From the NCBI RefSeq assembly GCF_900105175.1, contig NZ_LT629771.1, positions 3,410,001 through 3,474,000 on the forward strand: 64,000 bases of DNA, read 5' to 3'. The DNA comes from Jiangella sp. DSM 45060. Its GTDB lineage: Bacteria; Actinomycetota; Actinomycetes; Jiangellales; Jiangellaceae. The notes below the pieces were generated by a model. It saw nothing but the letters and a program-made list of their open reading frames with translations, made no database searches and was not told where the DNA came from. Shown one piece after another: positions 28,092 through 37,058 of the stretch. Numbering within the stretch: the stretch's first letter is position 1; the number at the start of each line of letters is the position of its first letter. Made by a program: the position numbers and the translations under genes.

Positions 28092-29112
28092 CGAGGTCGC
28101 CTCCCCCGGGCTCGACGTCGACCGGCCACCCGGTCTCCAGCGACCGCTGGGCCGCGATCGCCGCCGCCAACGCCCACCGGGAGTGCCGCAGGGCGACGAT
28201 CGGCTCGGCGTGCCCGGCGACGACGGCGGCCGCGTGCTCGGCCTGGCGCTGGACGGCGTCCCCGACCGAGGCGAGCGGAACCGGCGGCCCGCCACCCGAC
28301 GGCGCGGCGTCGTCGGCGGTGTGGTGGGCCAGCGTGCCCTCGGTGCCGCAGAGCACCATCCGGCGCAGCACGTCGCCGGGCTCGCGCAGCCCGTAGGAGA
28401 CCTCGATCATGGCCAGGCCGCCGCCGGCGAAGCGGACGGTCAGGTGGAAGCTGTCCGGCGTCGGCAGGTCGGGAGCGTGGGTGCACCAGCCGCGGGTGAA
28501 GACCCGCTCCGGCCGGGTCCCGAGCAGCCAGATCGCCAGGTCCAGCGGGTGCATGCCGTTGTGGACGAGGTGCCCGCCGGACTGCCGCGGGTCCAGCTGC
28601 CAGCTGCGCCACGCGCCCGGCCAGACGTGCCCGACGTACCAGTTCAGGTGCAGCAGCCGCGGGTCGCCGACGCGCCCGGACCGGCTGGCCGCCTCCAGCG
28701 TCGCGACGACCGGCTGGAACCGGACCGTCTGCCCGACCATCAGCCGGACGCCGGCCGACCGGGCGGCCCGCACCATGGCGTCGAAGTCGGCGACGTCGCG
28801 GGCCGGCGGCTTCTCCACGACGACGTGCTTGCCCGCAGCGACGGCGGCCAGCGTGCGGCCGGGATGGTCCTCGGTCCGCCCGCACACGTACACGCCGTGG
28901 GTGTCCGGGTCGGCCAGGACGTCGTCCAGCACGGTGGCGGCGCGGGCGCCGGGCGCCAGCGCAGCGACCTCGGCCGCGCGGGCCGGGTCGGAGCCGAGCA
29001 CGTGGGTGACGCGTACCCCCGGCACACGGCCGAGCGCGGCGACGTGCGCGCGGGCGATGCCGCCCGACCCGAGCACCGCGATCCCGGCCGGCCCCGGGTC
29101 CGGCCCGGTCAC
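28084..29112 (-). CDS. Gfo/Idh/MocA-family oxidoreductase
   Basis: 342-343 residues from a GTG at 29112 that overlaps the SDR stop (GTGA). AVLGSGGIARAHV is the nucleotide-binding glycine motif, VVVEKPPARDVADFDAMV the EKP motif with catalytic Lys, and GGHLVHNGMHPLDLAIWLLG supplies the conserved His of the active site. Typical dehydrogenase of sugars or their acids. Second gene of the SDR-Gfo-Gfo-Rid unit. Confidence 0.88.
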   Translation of the reverse strand: MTGPDPGPAGIAVLGSGGIARAHVAALGRVPGVRVTHVLGSDPARAAEVAALAPGARAATVLDDVLADPDTHGVYVCGRTEDHPGRTLAAVAAGKHVVVEKPPARDVADFDAMVRAARSAGVRLMVGQTVRFQPVVATLEAASRSGRVGDPRLLHLNWYVGHVWPGAWRSWQLDPRQSGGHLVHNGMHPLDLAIWLLGTRPERVFTRGWCTHAPDLPTPDSFHLTVRFAGGGLAMIEVSYGLREPGDVLRRMVLCGTEGTLAHHTADDAAPSGGGPPVPLASVGDAVQRQAEHAAAVVAGHAEPIVALRHSRWALAAAIAAQRSLETGWPVDVEPGGGDLDA

Positions 29113-29888
29113 CGGGCCGTCCAACCGCCGTCGACCGGCAGCGTCACCCCGGTGACGTAGGCCGACGCGTCGGACGCCAGGAACACCAGCGCGCCGGTGA
29201 CGTCGTCCTCGGCGGCCATCCGGCCCAGCGGGACACGGGCGGAGTAGGCGTCGACGAAGGCCTGGCCCTGCCCGCTGTACAGCCCGCCCGGGCACAGGCA
29301 GTTGACCCGCACCCCGGACCGGCCGAGCGCCGAGGCGAGGTACCGGGTCAGGCCGACCATGCCGGCCTTGTCGTAGGCGTAGAACAGCGGCGAGGTGATC
29401 TCGGTGCCCTCGTACATCGGGAAGTCCGGGCCCACCAGTCCGTAGATGGAGCCGATGTTGACGATGGACCCGGAGCGCCGGGCGGCCATCGTCTCGGCGA
29501 CCGCCTGAGTCAGCAGGAACAGCCCGCGCGAGTTGACCGCGGAGGTCGCGTCCCAGTCCGCCGCCGTCGTGCCGGCCAGATCGCCGCCGGCGCGGTGCAC
29601 GGCGTTGTTGACCAGCACGTCGATCCGGCCGTGCACGTCGACGACGCGGCGGTGGAACGCCTCGACGGAGGCGGGGTCGGCGAGGTCCAGGGGCAGGCCG
29701 CTGGCCGACCAGCCGCGGTCGCGCAGGTCACCGGCCGTCTTCTCGGCGGTCTCGGCCTGCCGCGACGTCACGACCACGTGCGCGCCGGCCTCGGCCAGCG
29801 CGGCGGCGAAGGGCTGCCCGTAGAGTCCGGACCCACCGGTCACCACGGCGACCCTGCCCGTCAGCCGGAACCGCTCCAGCACGCTCAT
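29109..29888 (-). CDS. Short-chain dehydrogenase/reductase (SDR)
   Basis: 259 residues from ATG 29888 (AGAGGTGGAC upstream). TGGSGLYGQPF replaces the usual TGxxxGIG cofactor loop in a pattern seen in some sugar-acid SDRs. INIGSIYGLVG-like Ser region, then a Tyr and Lys in LFYAYDKAGM, and a VTLPVDGGW end. First gene of the minus-strand unit, divergent from the Gfo/Idh gene at 29990, with shared control DNA between them. Confidence 0.88.
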   Translation of the reverse strand: MSVLERFRLTGRVAVVTGGSGLYGQPFAAALAEAGAHVVVTSRQAETAEKTAGDLRDRGWSASGLPLDLADPASVEAFHRRVVDVHGRIDVLVNNAVHRAGGDLAGTTAADWDATSAVNSRGLFLLTQAVAETMAARRSGSIVNIGSIYGLVGPDFPMYEGTEITSPLFYAYDKAGMVGLTRYLASALGRSGVRVNCLCPGGLYSGQGQAFVDAYSARVPLGRMAAEDDVTGALVFLASDASAYVTGVTLPVDGGWTAR

Positions 29889-29905
29889 CCGCCGTCCACC
29901 TCTCG

Positions 29906-29976
29906 TTGACGTGGCAATGGCGGGATGGTAGCAGTGAGTTCCAACAGTCAGTATGGATGGTTTCATTCGCTGGAAC
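29906..29976 (+). promoter_or_regulatory. Operator-promoter between divergent SDR and Gfo/Idh genes
   Basis: In the 101-bp divergent region, plus-strand TTGACG (29906-29911), 17 bp, TAGCAG (29929-29934, weak), then half-sites at 11-bp steps: GTTCCA 29938, a degenerate CAGTAT 29949, GTTTCA 29960 and TGGAAC 29971-29976. The last pair keeps the GTTYCA-N5-TGGAAC form seen at the other operators. It may serve both genes. Confidence 0.55.
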
Positions 29977-29989
29977 TTGGAGGCGGCAG

Positions 29990-30982
29990 ATGCCGGTGGC
30001 ACGGGTGGCGGTCAGCGGGCTTGGATCCATCGGACGGCAGCACGTCGACGTTCTCCTGGCACGCCCCGGCGTCCGGGTCGTCGCCTTCGACCCCGACCCT
30101 GAGCTGCGCGAACGCGCGAACGACCGGGGCGTCGAGCGCACCGTCGACGACTTCGGCGCGCTGCTCGACCTGCGCCCGGACGCGCTGGTCATCGCCGCGC
30201 CGGACCGCTTCCACCTCCCCCAGCTCGAGACGGCCACCGGCCGCGGCATCCCCACCCTGGTGGAGAAGCCACTGGCGCCGCGCGCGGCCGAGGCCGCCGC
30301 CGCGGCGGAGCGCATCCGCGCGACCGGGACACCGGTGCTCGTCGGCTACGTCCTGCGGCACCGGCCGGTCGTGCGGGCGGTGCGGGCGGCGCTGGACGAC
30401 GGCCTGGTCGGCACGCCGACGTCGTTCCAGGTCATGCTCGGCGCCTACACGACGATCACCGCCGCGGTCTCGCGGTTCGCGACCCCGGAGCCGGACCGCC
30501 TGTACCGCGACTACTCGCACGAGTGGGACTACCTGCGCTGGTTCTTCGGCCCGGTCGCACGCTGTCTCGCCGTCGCCCGCACCGTGACCGGCGTGCCGCA
30601 CGTCGAGGAGCCGAACGTCGTCGACGGCCTGCTGGTCCACGCCGCCGGCGTGACGGGAGCGTTCCACCTCGACTACGTCGAACCGCGGGGCACCCGGACG
30701 ATCCACGTCCTGGGCACCGGCGGATCGCTGCTGGCCGACGTGGGCCGCGGCACCCTGACGCTGCGCCGCGCCGGCGACGACTTCGACCGGCGGCAGAGCT
30801 TCACCGAACCGCCCGCCGCCGCGCTGGGCCGCCAGCTCGACCACCTGCTCGAGGTGGCCGCCGGCACCGCCACACCCGTCGTCGGACTGGACGACGGCGT
30901 GGCCGCGCTCGCCGTGTCCGACGCCCTCCGTCGGTCGGCGGCGACCGGCGACTGGACCACCGTGGAGCCGGACCGGAGCTGA
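29990..30982 (+). CDS. Gfo/Idh/MocA-family oxidoreductase
   Basis: 330 residues from ATG 29990 (GGAGGCGGCAG directly upstream). VAVSGLGSIGRQHVDVL is the Rossmann motif and PTLVEKPLAPRAAEAAAAAERI the EKP motif. RDYSHEWDYLRWFFG gives the conserved His (SHEWDYLR) of the C-terminal domain. Third Gfo/Idh paralogue of the locus and the first plus-strand gene, apparently monocistronic. Probably an NAD(P)-dependent sugar or sugar-acid dehydrogenase. Confidence 0.88.
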   Translation: MPVARVAVSGLGSIGRQHVDVLLARPGVRVVAFDPDPELRERANDRGVERTVDDFGALLDLRPDALVIAAPDRFHLPQLETATGRGIPTLVEKPLAPRAAEAAAAAERIRATGTPVLVGYVLRHRPVVRAVRAALDDGLVGTPTSFQVMLGAYTTITAAVSRFATPEPDRLYRDYSHEWDYLRWFFGPVARCLAVARTVTGVPHVEEPNVVDGLLVHAAGVTGAFHLDYVEPRGTRTIHVLGTGGSLLADVGRGTLTLRRAGDDFDRRQSFTEPPAAALGRQLDHLLEVAAGTATPVVGLDDGVAALAVSDALRRSAATGDWTTVEPDRS

Positions 30983-31388
30983 CGGCGCGGGAGCAGCGCG
31001 GCGGCTGCCGCCGATCCCCACATCCCGACGATGGCGCCGACGCGCTTCGACCACTTTCGGCGGCGTCCACAGACAGTCCCACACGCATGGTCGACCGTCT
31101 CGCGACAGGACCCACGGGTCCAACCGGAGCCTTGACAATCCTCGTGGTTCCGTCCATGCTCACCCACAGTGAAACACCTAGTTCCACTGTATGGAACTCA
31201 GCTCAGTCGGGTGAGAACGGCCTACAAGCGTCTGACACCTTGACGGCCTCTGGCCCCCATCGGCACATCGCGTTCACGCAGTGCGGCGGCGCTACGCACG
31301 CCCTACCGGATTGACGAACGCGACAAGCACTGGCGAACACAGGCGATCTTGTTCCAGTCCATGAACCCGGGCGACGCGCGGAGGTCTG
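30983..31388. other. 406-bp control region before the exported enzyme genes
   Basis: No gene is seen. It holds a GC-rich weak hairpin just after the Gfo/Idh stop, the promoter and operator listed separately (31132-31197), and a long leader of about 200 nt. A further partial pair, GTTCCA-N5-TGAACC at 31351-31367, precedes the ribosome site. The leader has no obvious riboswitch fold. Confidence 0.6.
31132..31197 (+). promoter_or_regulatory. Promoter and three-half-site operator upstream of the tandem sialidase-like genes
   Basis: TTGACA (31132-31137), 17-bp spacer, CATGCT (31155-31160), then TGAAAC-N5-GTTCCA-N5-TGGAAC at 31170-31197, an exact match to the consensus. It starts 9 nt after the -10. 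This is the cleanest copy in the window. Confidence 0.8.
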
Positions 31389-32006
31389 ATGTTTCTGTCT
31401 CGGATGCGATGGTGGAGAAGTGGTCGGCGCATCGCCGGCGGCGGTGTCGCACTCGCCGCATCGGCGGCCCTGACACTCACAGCGCTGGCAGGACTACCGA
31501 GCGCCGCAGCACAAGACGACCCCACCGACGAAGAACGCCTCACCACCATGGTCGGCTGGCTCGGCGCCGACACCGACCCCGCCACCGGCCCACTCGCCCA
31601 GATCGGCGGCACCGGCGGCTTCGCCCTCGACCGCGACCGCCGCAGCGTCGGCGCCTTCCTCGCCACACCCGCCCGGATCAACCGCCTGGAACTGACCGCA
31701 TCCGGCAGCACCAGCACCCGACTGGCCGAACAGGACTACACCCTGTGGACCAGCGACGACAACATCACCTACCAACAACTCACCGGATGGTCCTTCCAGG
31801 CGTCAACAACCGACGGCCACCCCGTCCACACCTTCACCAACCTCGACACCACCACCCGCTACATCAAAATCAACACCCGATACACCGACACCGCACACAC
31901 CTTCGTCATGACCAACCGCGCCGCCGACCTCGCCGTCTACGGCACCCCCGACGACCCCTCCCAACCCGACGAAGGCCTCACCGTCACCGACAGAGGCGTC
32001 GCCTAC
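31380..32006 (+). repeat. Long direct repeat, 5' copy (signal peptide plus first module)
   Basis: Near-identical to 34144-34770 (offset 2764). The encoded residues 1-204 of the two proteins are identical, and the DNA even matches in silent positions; one difference is seen before the start (C/T at 31386/34150). Divergence begins abruptly at 32002. Confidence 0.9.
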
Positions 32007-34094
32007 GCGGACCCCGCGGGGGCGGCGTACCGGCCGGCGATCACCCGCGCGCCCAACGGCGACATCCTGGCCACCTTCAACACGACCAGCGATGTCAATC
32101 CGGGCGGGACGATCAACCTCATCCGGTCCACGGACGACGGCAGGACATGGGGTCCGGCGGTCGTCCTCAAGGAGGCGTCGGAGTGGGAGAACGGTTCGAT
32201 CTACTCCAGCCGCGGTATGACCACGCTCTCAGACGGCACGATCCTGTTGCCGTTCAACGAGGGCGTGAACCACTCGCCGTTCAACAACCGTGAGAGCAAG
32301 TTGTTCGTGGCCCGTTCCACGGACTCCGGGCACACGTGGGAAGGGCTCGACACGCCGATCGAGATGCCGGTGGAGACCCGTGAGCATTGGGCGTGCTGCT
32401 CCCGCATCCTGGAGCTGGACGATGGTTCGCTCCTGCTGCCTCTCTGGGGGACCAAGGACCTCGTTCCCGACTGGGAAGCCGACCCGCAGCGATGGCGCGC
32501 CGCACTGGTCAAGTCGTACGACGGCGGCCGCACCTGGACCGACTACTCCACCATCGCCTACGACCCCAACAACCCGGCGCGCGCCAACGGCGCATGGCCC
32601 GACGGATTCAACGAACCGAGCATCGCGCAGCTGCCCGACGGGCGATTGGTCGCGATGTTGCGCTACGAGTCGATCACCCCGGACCTCAGCTCGCCCGACC
32701 GGTTCCGGGTGTACGTCTCGCATTCCTCGGATCGTGGAGCGACCTGGTCACCGGTCAAGGTGACGTCACTGCTGGGCGCCACCCCGTCGGTGGCCATCGC
32801 GCCGTGCACGAATGAGCTCGGTGGTGAAGGGACCAAGCTCGTCTTCGGCTATCGGGACCGGTCCACGATTCCCGGCACGTCGACGCTGCTCAATGCTCCG
32901 GCGGTGAGCGTGTCCTTCGACGAGGGACTCACGTGGACCGGGCACATGCTGCTCCAGCCGCCCGACGGCGGCGCACCGGAGAGCTCGTTGGGCAGCGAGA
33001 TGGACTTCCTCCCGCTCGACGGCTCGCGGCTGTTGACGCTGTTCCAGTACCGGTCCGCCGACGGTGGCGCGTACAAGCTGGGCTACAACGTGCTCCAGGA
33101 CGCGACCGGCGGCGAGTGTCGAACCCAGCTCGAGCAGGCGCGCGAGACGGCCGAGAAGAACCTGACGCTCTTCGTCGAGCGCGGCGACCGCGACGACTGG
33201 CCGATGCGCCTCGCGGTCGGGCAGCTGACGTTCCCCCCATCGACGCTGGTCGGCGAGGTCGTGTCGGCGGCGGCGGATGCGGTGTCCTGCTCGTCGAGGG
33301 ACGGAGCGTACGTCGTCGACGAGGAGGGCCGGCGACTGGACGCGACCACCTCGTTGACCGATGCGGGAGTGGGCCACGGCGACGTCCTGACGGTGTACTC
33401 GGATGATCAGGCGAACTCGCACCTCACCGCGGGCCACGCCGAGCAGGACGGGTTTCCGCAGACGCGGCATGTGTACGCATGGAGCGACACCTGTGACTAC
33501 CGGCTCCCGCTGGACTCCGCATCGCGCAGCCTCGGCCTGCACGTCGAGATACCCGACGGCCAAGCCATCAGATCGGTGAGCCTGCGCGACACCGACGACA
33601 CCTCACGCCTCACCAGCGACAACTACACCCTGTGGGCCAGCCAGGACAACGACGACTACCACCAGATCACCGACTGGTCCCTGACCACCGACGTCATCGA
33701 CGGCCGACTGGTACACACCTTCACCGGACTGTCCGTGTCCGAGCCCTACCTGAAGATCCACCAATCCCACGCCACCGGCACCGAGACCTTCGTCATCGAC
33801 AGCATGCGCGACGACGTCGACGTCAGCTTCGACGCCTGCCCCGACGGACACTCCACGGAAACCACCATCGCCTTCGGCGCCGCCGACTCCGGCGTCCCCA
33901 ACTACGACCAAGGCGACGGCTGCACCTTCCTCGACCAACTCTGGGCCCAAGCACCATTCGCCGACCACGCCACCTTCGTCCGCGCCGTGCGCGACCTCAC
34001 CGTGACCTGGCGAACCGACGACCTCCTCACCCGCTACGAGACCGCCCAGGTACTCGCAGCAGCCGCCCGATCCGGCACACCCCCACAGCATTAG
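31389..34094 (+). CDS. Secreted sialidase-like multidomain protein
   Basis: 901 residues. ATG 31389 follows GGAGGTCTG. Signal peptide about 1-41 ending AAAQDD; discoidin-like module 1 about 50-187; sialidase-like propeller about 205-590 with Arg in YRPAITRAPNG, SSRGMTTLSDG, Glu in FNEPSIAQLPDGR and Asp-boxes STDDGRTW, STDSGHTW, SYDGGRTW, SSDRGATW, SFDEGLTW; ubiquitin-like domain about 594-671; module 2 about 690-815; and a helical C-terminal tail (GDGCTFLDQLWAQAPF...) of about 80 residues also seen in actinobacterial exported hydrolases. Transcribed with the next gene, 58 bp on. Presumed extracellular exo-glycosidase, with the modules binding glycan. Confidence 0.88.
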   Translation: MFLSRMRWWRSGRRIAGGGVALAASAALTLTALAGLPSAAAQDDPTDEERLTTMVGWLGADTDPATGPLAQIGGTGGFALDRDRRSVGAFLATPARINRLELTASGSTSTRLAEQDYTLWTSDDNITYQQLTGWSFQASTTDGHPVHTFTNLDTTTRYIKINTRYTDTAHTFVMTNRAADLAVYGTPDDPSQPDEGLTVTDRGVAYADPAGAAYRPAITRAPNGDILATFNTTSDVNPGGTINLIRSTDDGRTWGPAVVLKEASEWENGSIYSSRGMTTLSDGTILLPFNEGVNHSPFNNRESKLFVARSTDSGHTWEGLDTPIEMPVETREHWACCSRILELDDGSLLLPLWGTKDLVPDWEADPQRWRAALVKSYDGGRTWTDYSTIAYDPNNPARANGAWPDGFNEPSIAQLPDGRLVAMLRYESITPDLSSPDRFRVYVSHSSDRGATWSPVKVTSLLGATPSVAIAPCTNELGGEGTKLVFGYRDRSTIPGTSTLLNAPAVSVSFDEGLTWTGHMLLQPPDGGAPESSLGSEMDFLPLDGSRLLTLFQYRSADGGAYKLGYNVLQDATGGECRTQLEQARETAEKNLTLFVERGDRDDWPMRLAVGQLTFPPSTLVGEVVSAAADAVSCSSRDGAYVVDEEGRRLDATTSLTDAGVGHGDVLTVYSDDQANSHLTAGHAEQDGFPQTRHVYAWSDTCDYRLPLDSASRSLGLHVEIPDGQAIRSVSLRDTDDTSRLTSDNYTLWASQDNDDYHQITDWSLTTDVIDGRLVHTFTGLSVSEPYLKIHQSHATGTETFVIDSMRDDVDVSFDACPDGHSTETTIAFGAADSGVPNYDQGDGCTFLDQLWAQAPFADHATFVRAVRDLTVTWRTDDLLTRYETAQVLAAAARSGTPPQH
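33452..34070 (+). repeat. Long direct repeat, first copy (second module plus tail)
   Basis: Near-identical to 36255-36873 (offset 2803), covering the second discoidin-like module and helical tail. A few substitutions are seen (for example near 33909 and 34041). The intervening propeller and ubiquitin-like segments of the two genes are much more diverged. Confidence 0.88.
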
Positions 34095-34143
34095 CCCACC
34101 CCGAAGCACCGATGTCCTGGTCCGGTCCCGCCCCGAACCCCAT

Positions 34144-34770
34144 GGAGGTTTGATGTTTCTGTCTCGGATGCGATGGTGGAGAAGTGGTCGGCGCATCGCC
34201 GGCGGCGGTGTCGCACTCGCCGCATCGGCGGCCCTGACACTCACAGCGCTGGCAGGACTACCGAGCGCCGCAGCACAAGACGACCCCACCGACGAAGAAC
34301 GCCTCACCACCATGGTCGGCTGGCTCGGCGCCGACACCGACCCCGCCACCGGCCCACTCGCCCAGATCGGCGGCACCGGCGGCTTCGCCCTCGACCGCGA
34401 CCGCCGCAGCGTCGGCGCCTTCCTCGCCACACCCGCCCGGATCAACCGCCTGGAACTGACCGCATCCGGCAGCACCAGCACCCGACTGGCCGAACAGGAC
34501 TACACCCTGTGGACCAGCGACGACAACATCACCTACCAACAACTCACCGGATGGTCCTTCCAGGCGTCAACAACCGACGGCCACCCCGTCCACACCTTCA
34601 CCAACCTCGACACCACCACCCGCTACATCAAAATCAACACCCGATACACCGACACCGCACACACCTTCGTCATGACCAACCGCGCCGCCGACCTCGCCGT
34701 CTACGGCACCCCCGACGACCCCTCCCAACCCGACGAAGGCCTCACCGTCACCGACAGAGGCGTCGTCTAC
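34144..34770 (+). repeat. Long direct repeat, 3' partner of 31380-32006
   Basis: Second copy of the start-site, signal-peptide and first-module DNA. The segment is strikingly C-rich on the plus strand, with codons ending in C, unlike the propeller part that follows. Confidence 0.9.
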
Positions 34771-36924
34771 GACGCGAGTGATTCGGGCACCGACACCGCG
34801 TTCTCGCCGGCGATCACCCGTGCGCCCAACGGCGACATCCTGGTCGCTTTCAAGACCACTGGCGACGTGCAGCCAGACGGTGTGATCAAGCTGGTCCGCT
34901 CGACCGACGGCGGGCAGACCTGGAGCCCGCCGGAAACGCTGGTGGAGCCGCAGATCTTCGACGGCGGCGCCATGTACGTCAGCGGTGGCAACCTCGTCAC
35001 GCTGCGCGACGGCACGATCCTGCTCGTCTTCAACGAGGGCGTGAACTATTCGCCTTACAACAACCGAGACAGCAAGATGTTCGTGGCGAGGTCGACCGAC
35101 AACGGCCACACCTGGGTCGGCCTCGACGAGCCGGTCCAGCTTCCCGCCGAGATCCAGCGCGAGCACTGGGCCTGCTGTTCACGCGTCAGCGAGCTCGACG
35201 ACGGCACGCTCATGATGAGCCTGTGGGGGACCCTGGAACTGGCCGACGACTGGGAGCTCGACCCGCAGCGGTGGCGCGCCGCACTGGTCAAGTCGTACGA
35301 CGGCGGCCGCACCTGGACCGACTACTCCACCATCGCCTACGACCCGCACATCCCTGCCGGCAACAGGGGCAACGGGTCCCGCGGTGGCGGTGTCAACGAG
35401 TCCAGTGTGGTTCAGCTGCGCGACGGACGGCTCATGGCCGTCATTCGATACGAGGGCCCGGTCGCGCTGCGCCCCGGAGCAGACCCGTTCTGGCTCTACG
35501 TGTCGTACTCCGAGGACGTGGGGCGGACCTGGTCGGAGCCGGTCGTCAGCGAGATCCGCGGCCAGGCCATCCTCATGGGCGAGGCGCCTTGCAGCGCGTC
35601 GTTGCCCGAGGACCAGACCAAGGTGATGCTGGGCCACCGCATCATGAGCTCGGCGGGACGCAGTCCTACGCCGGACGAGCCCTATGCCGACCTCGCCGGC
35701 GTCAGCGTCTCGTTCGACGGCGGCGCCACCTGGCCCAACCGCGTCGTGCTTCAGCATCCCGCGGGCCTCGCACCGGGCGAGTACCGAGCCGCCCAGACCG
35801 ATTTCCTCCAGCTCGACGGCAACCGCGTGCTCACCGTGTTCCAGTACCAGGACCAGAAGGTCGGGCCCTACAGCCTGGCGTTCAACGTGCTGCAGGACGG
35901 AACCGGCGACGAGTGTGTGCAGGAATGGCAGAACGCCCAGGAGGACAGCCAGTCCACGCTCAGCCTGCACGTCCAGCGGATCGGCCTCGCCGACTGGCCC
36001 TACCCGCTCGCCCGCATCCACGTTCGCCTCGACCCGTCGACGCCCGTGGACACACTGCTCGAGCAGGCGGCCGGCCTCATGACCTGCCGGCAGGAGCAGG
36101 CCCGGCTGACGGTCCGCCGCAACGGGGAGGACCAGCCGATCGCCTCCGGCCAGACGTTGGAACAGGCCGGGCTGCGGACCGGCGACGTGATCACCGTGAA
36201 CGGCACCGAGCAGGCCGACGGTCCACTGGTCACCGGCCATGTCGAGTACGACCTGTTTCCGCAGACGCGGCATGTGTACGCATGGAGCGACACCTGTGAC
36301 TACCGGCTCCCGCTGGACTCCGCATCGCGCAGCCTCGGCCTGCACGTCGAGATACCCGACGGCCAAGCCATCAGATCGGTGAGCCTGCGCGACACCGACG
36401 ACACCTCACGCCTCACCAGCGACAACTACACCCTGTGGGCCAGCCAGGACAACGACGACTACCACCAGATCACCGACTGGTCCCTGACCACCGACGTCAT
36501 CGACGGCCGACTGGTACACACCTTCACCGGACTGTCCGTGTCCGAGCCCTACCTGAAGATCCACCAATCCCACGCCACCGGCACCGAGACCTTCGTCATC
36601 GACAGCATGCGCGACGACGTCGACGTCAGCTTCGACGCCTGCCCCGACGGACACTCCACGGAAACCACCATCGCCTTCGGCGCCGCCGACTCCGGCGTCC
36701 CCAACTACGACCGAGGCGACGGCTGCACCTTCCTCGACCAACTCTGGGCCCAAGCACCATTCGCCGACCACGCCACCTTCGTCCGCGCCGTGCGCGACCT
36801 CACCGTGACCTGGCGAACCGACGACCTCCTCACCCGCTACGAGGCCGCCCAGGTACTCGCAGCGGCCGCCCAGTCCGACATCACACACGCCCCCTCAGCA
36901 CAGCAGGAAGCCGTACCGCGGTAG
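34153..36924 (+). CDS. Secreted sialidase-like multidomain protein, likely catalytically impaired
   Basis: 923 residues from ATG 34153 (GGAGG upstream). Same architecture as the preceding gene and identical to it over the first 204 and nearly identical over the last 200 residues. The propeller has Asp-boxes STDGGQTW, STDNGHTW, SYDGGRTW, SEDVGRTW and SFDGGATW and keeps Glu in VNESSVVQLRDGR. The Arg present in all paralogues at the FRIP-like site is Ser here (FSPAITRAPNG), and the conserved SRGMTTL reads VSGGNLVTL. It may bind rather than cleave, or use a different substrate. The ubiquitin-like domain (PVDTLLEQAAG...GQTLEQAGLRTGDVITV) is present. Confidence 0.87.
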   Translation: MFLSRMRWWRSGRRIAGGGVALAASAALTLTALAGLPSAAAQDDPTDEERLTTMVGWLGADTDPATGPLAQIGGTGGFALDRDRRSVGAFLATPARINRLELTASGSTSTRLAEQDYTLWTSDDNITYQQLTGWSFQASTTDGHPVHTFTNLDTTTRYIKINTRYTDTAHTFVMTNRAADLAVYGTPDDPSQPDEGLTVTDRGVVYDASDSGTDTAFSPAITRAPNGDILVAFKTTGDVQPDGVIKLVRSTDGGQTWSPPETLVEPQIFDGGAMYVSGGNLVTLRDGTILLVFNEGVNYSPYNNRDSKMFVARSTDNGHTWVGLDEPVQLPAEIQREHWACCSRVSELDDGTLMMSLWGTLELADDWELDPQRWRAALVKSYDGGRTWTDYSTIAYDPHIPAGNRGNGSRGGGVNESSVVQLRDGRLMAVIRYEGPVALRPGADPFWLYVSYSEDVGRTWSEPVVSEIRGQAILMGEAPCSASLPEDQTKVMLGHRIMSSAGRSPTPDEPYADLAGVSVSFDGGATWPNRVVLQHPAGLAPGEYRAAQTDFLQLDGNRVLTVFQYQDQKVGPYSLAFNVLQDGTGDECVQEWQNAQEDSQSTLSLHVQRIGLADWPYPLARIHVRLDPSTPVDTLLEQAAGLMTCRQEQARLTVRRNGEDQPIASGQTLEQAGLRTGDVITVNGTEQADGPLVTGHVEYDLFPQTRHVYAWSDTCDYRLPLDSASRSLGLHVEIPDGQAIRSVSLRDTDDTSRLTSDNYTLWASQDNDDYHQITDWSLTTDVIDGRLVHTFTGLSVSEPYLKIHQSHATGTETFVIDSMRDDVDVSFDACPDGHSTETTIAFGAADSGVPNYDRGDGCTFLDQLWAQAPFADHATFVRAVRDLTVTWRTDDLLTRYEAAQVLAAAAQSDITHAPSAQQEAVPR
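36255..36873 (+). repeat. Long direct repeat, second copy (second module plus tail)
   Basis: Partner of 33452-34070. The boundary is sharp at GTTTCCGCAGACGCGG, which is shared by both genes and encodes FPQTR at the edge of the module. Confidence 0.88.
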
Positions 36925-36947
36925 CGCATCGAGGGCGACGCGAACCA

Positions 36948-36985
36948 CCGGCGGGTGCCGCCGATCCTTCGGCGGCACCCGCCGG
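36948..36985 (+). terminator. Strong hairpin terminator after the tandem sialidase-like genes
   Basis: A perfect 17-bp stem (36948-36964 with 36969-36985) around a TCCT loop, 23 bp after the stop codon. No T-run follows, as is common for actinobacterial terminators. Confidence 0.75.
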
Positions 36986-37058
36986 ATCAACGCCCCACAC
37001 GCAGGGCGGACGCCACCGCAAGTTGCAGCAGACACCCCTCGAGGGAAGGAGACACCAC

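Noticed and set aside
31001-31026. GC-rich hairpin after the Gfo/Idh gene as a terminator
   Set aside because: Stem of only about six pairs with no T-run; GC-rich DNA gives such hairpins often.
31351-31367. GTTCCA-N5-TGAACC in the leader of the 31389 gene as another operator
   Set aside because: One half-site is poor and no third half-site lies at 11-bp pitch; kept only as a remark in the control-region entry.
31380-36924. Duplicated segments as parts of a transposon or integron cassette
   Set aside because: No transposase, integrase, terminal inverted repeats or attachment-like sites are visible; the repeats coincide with protein domains.
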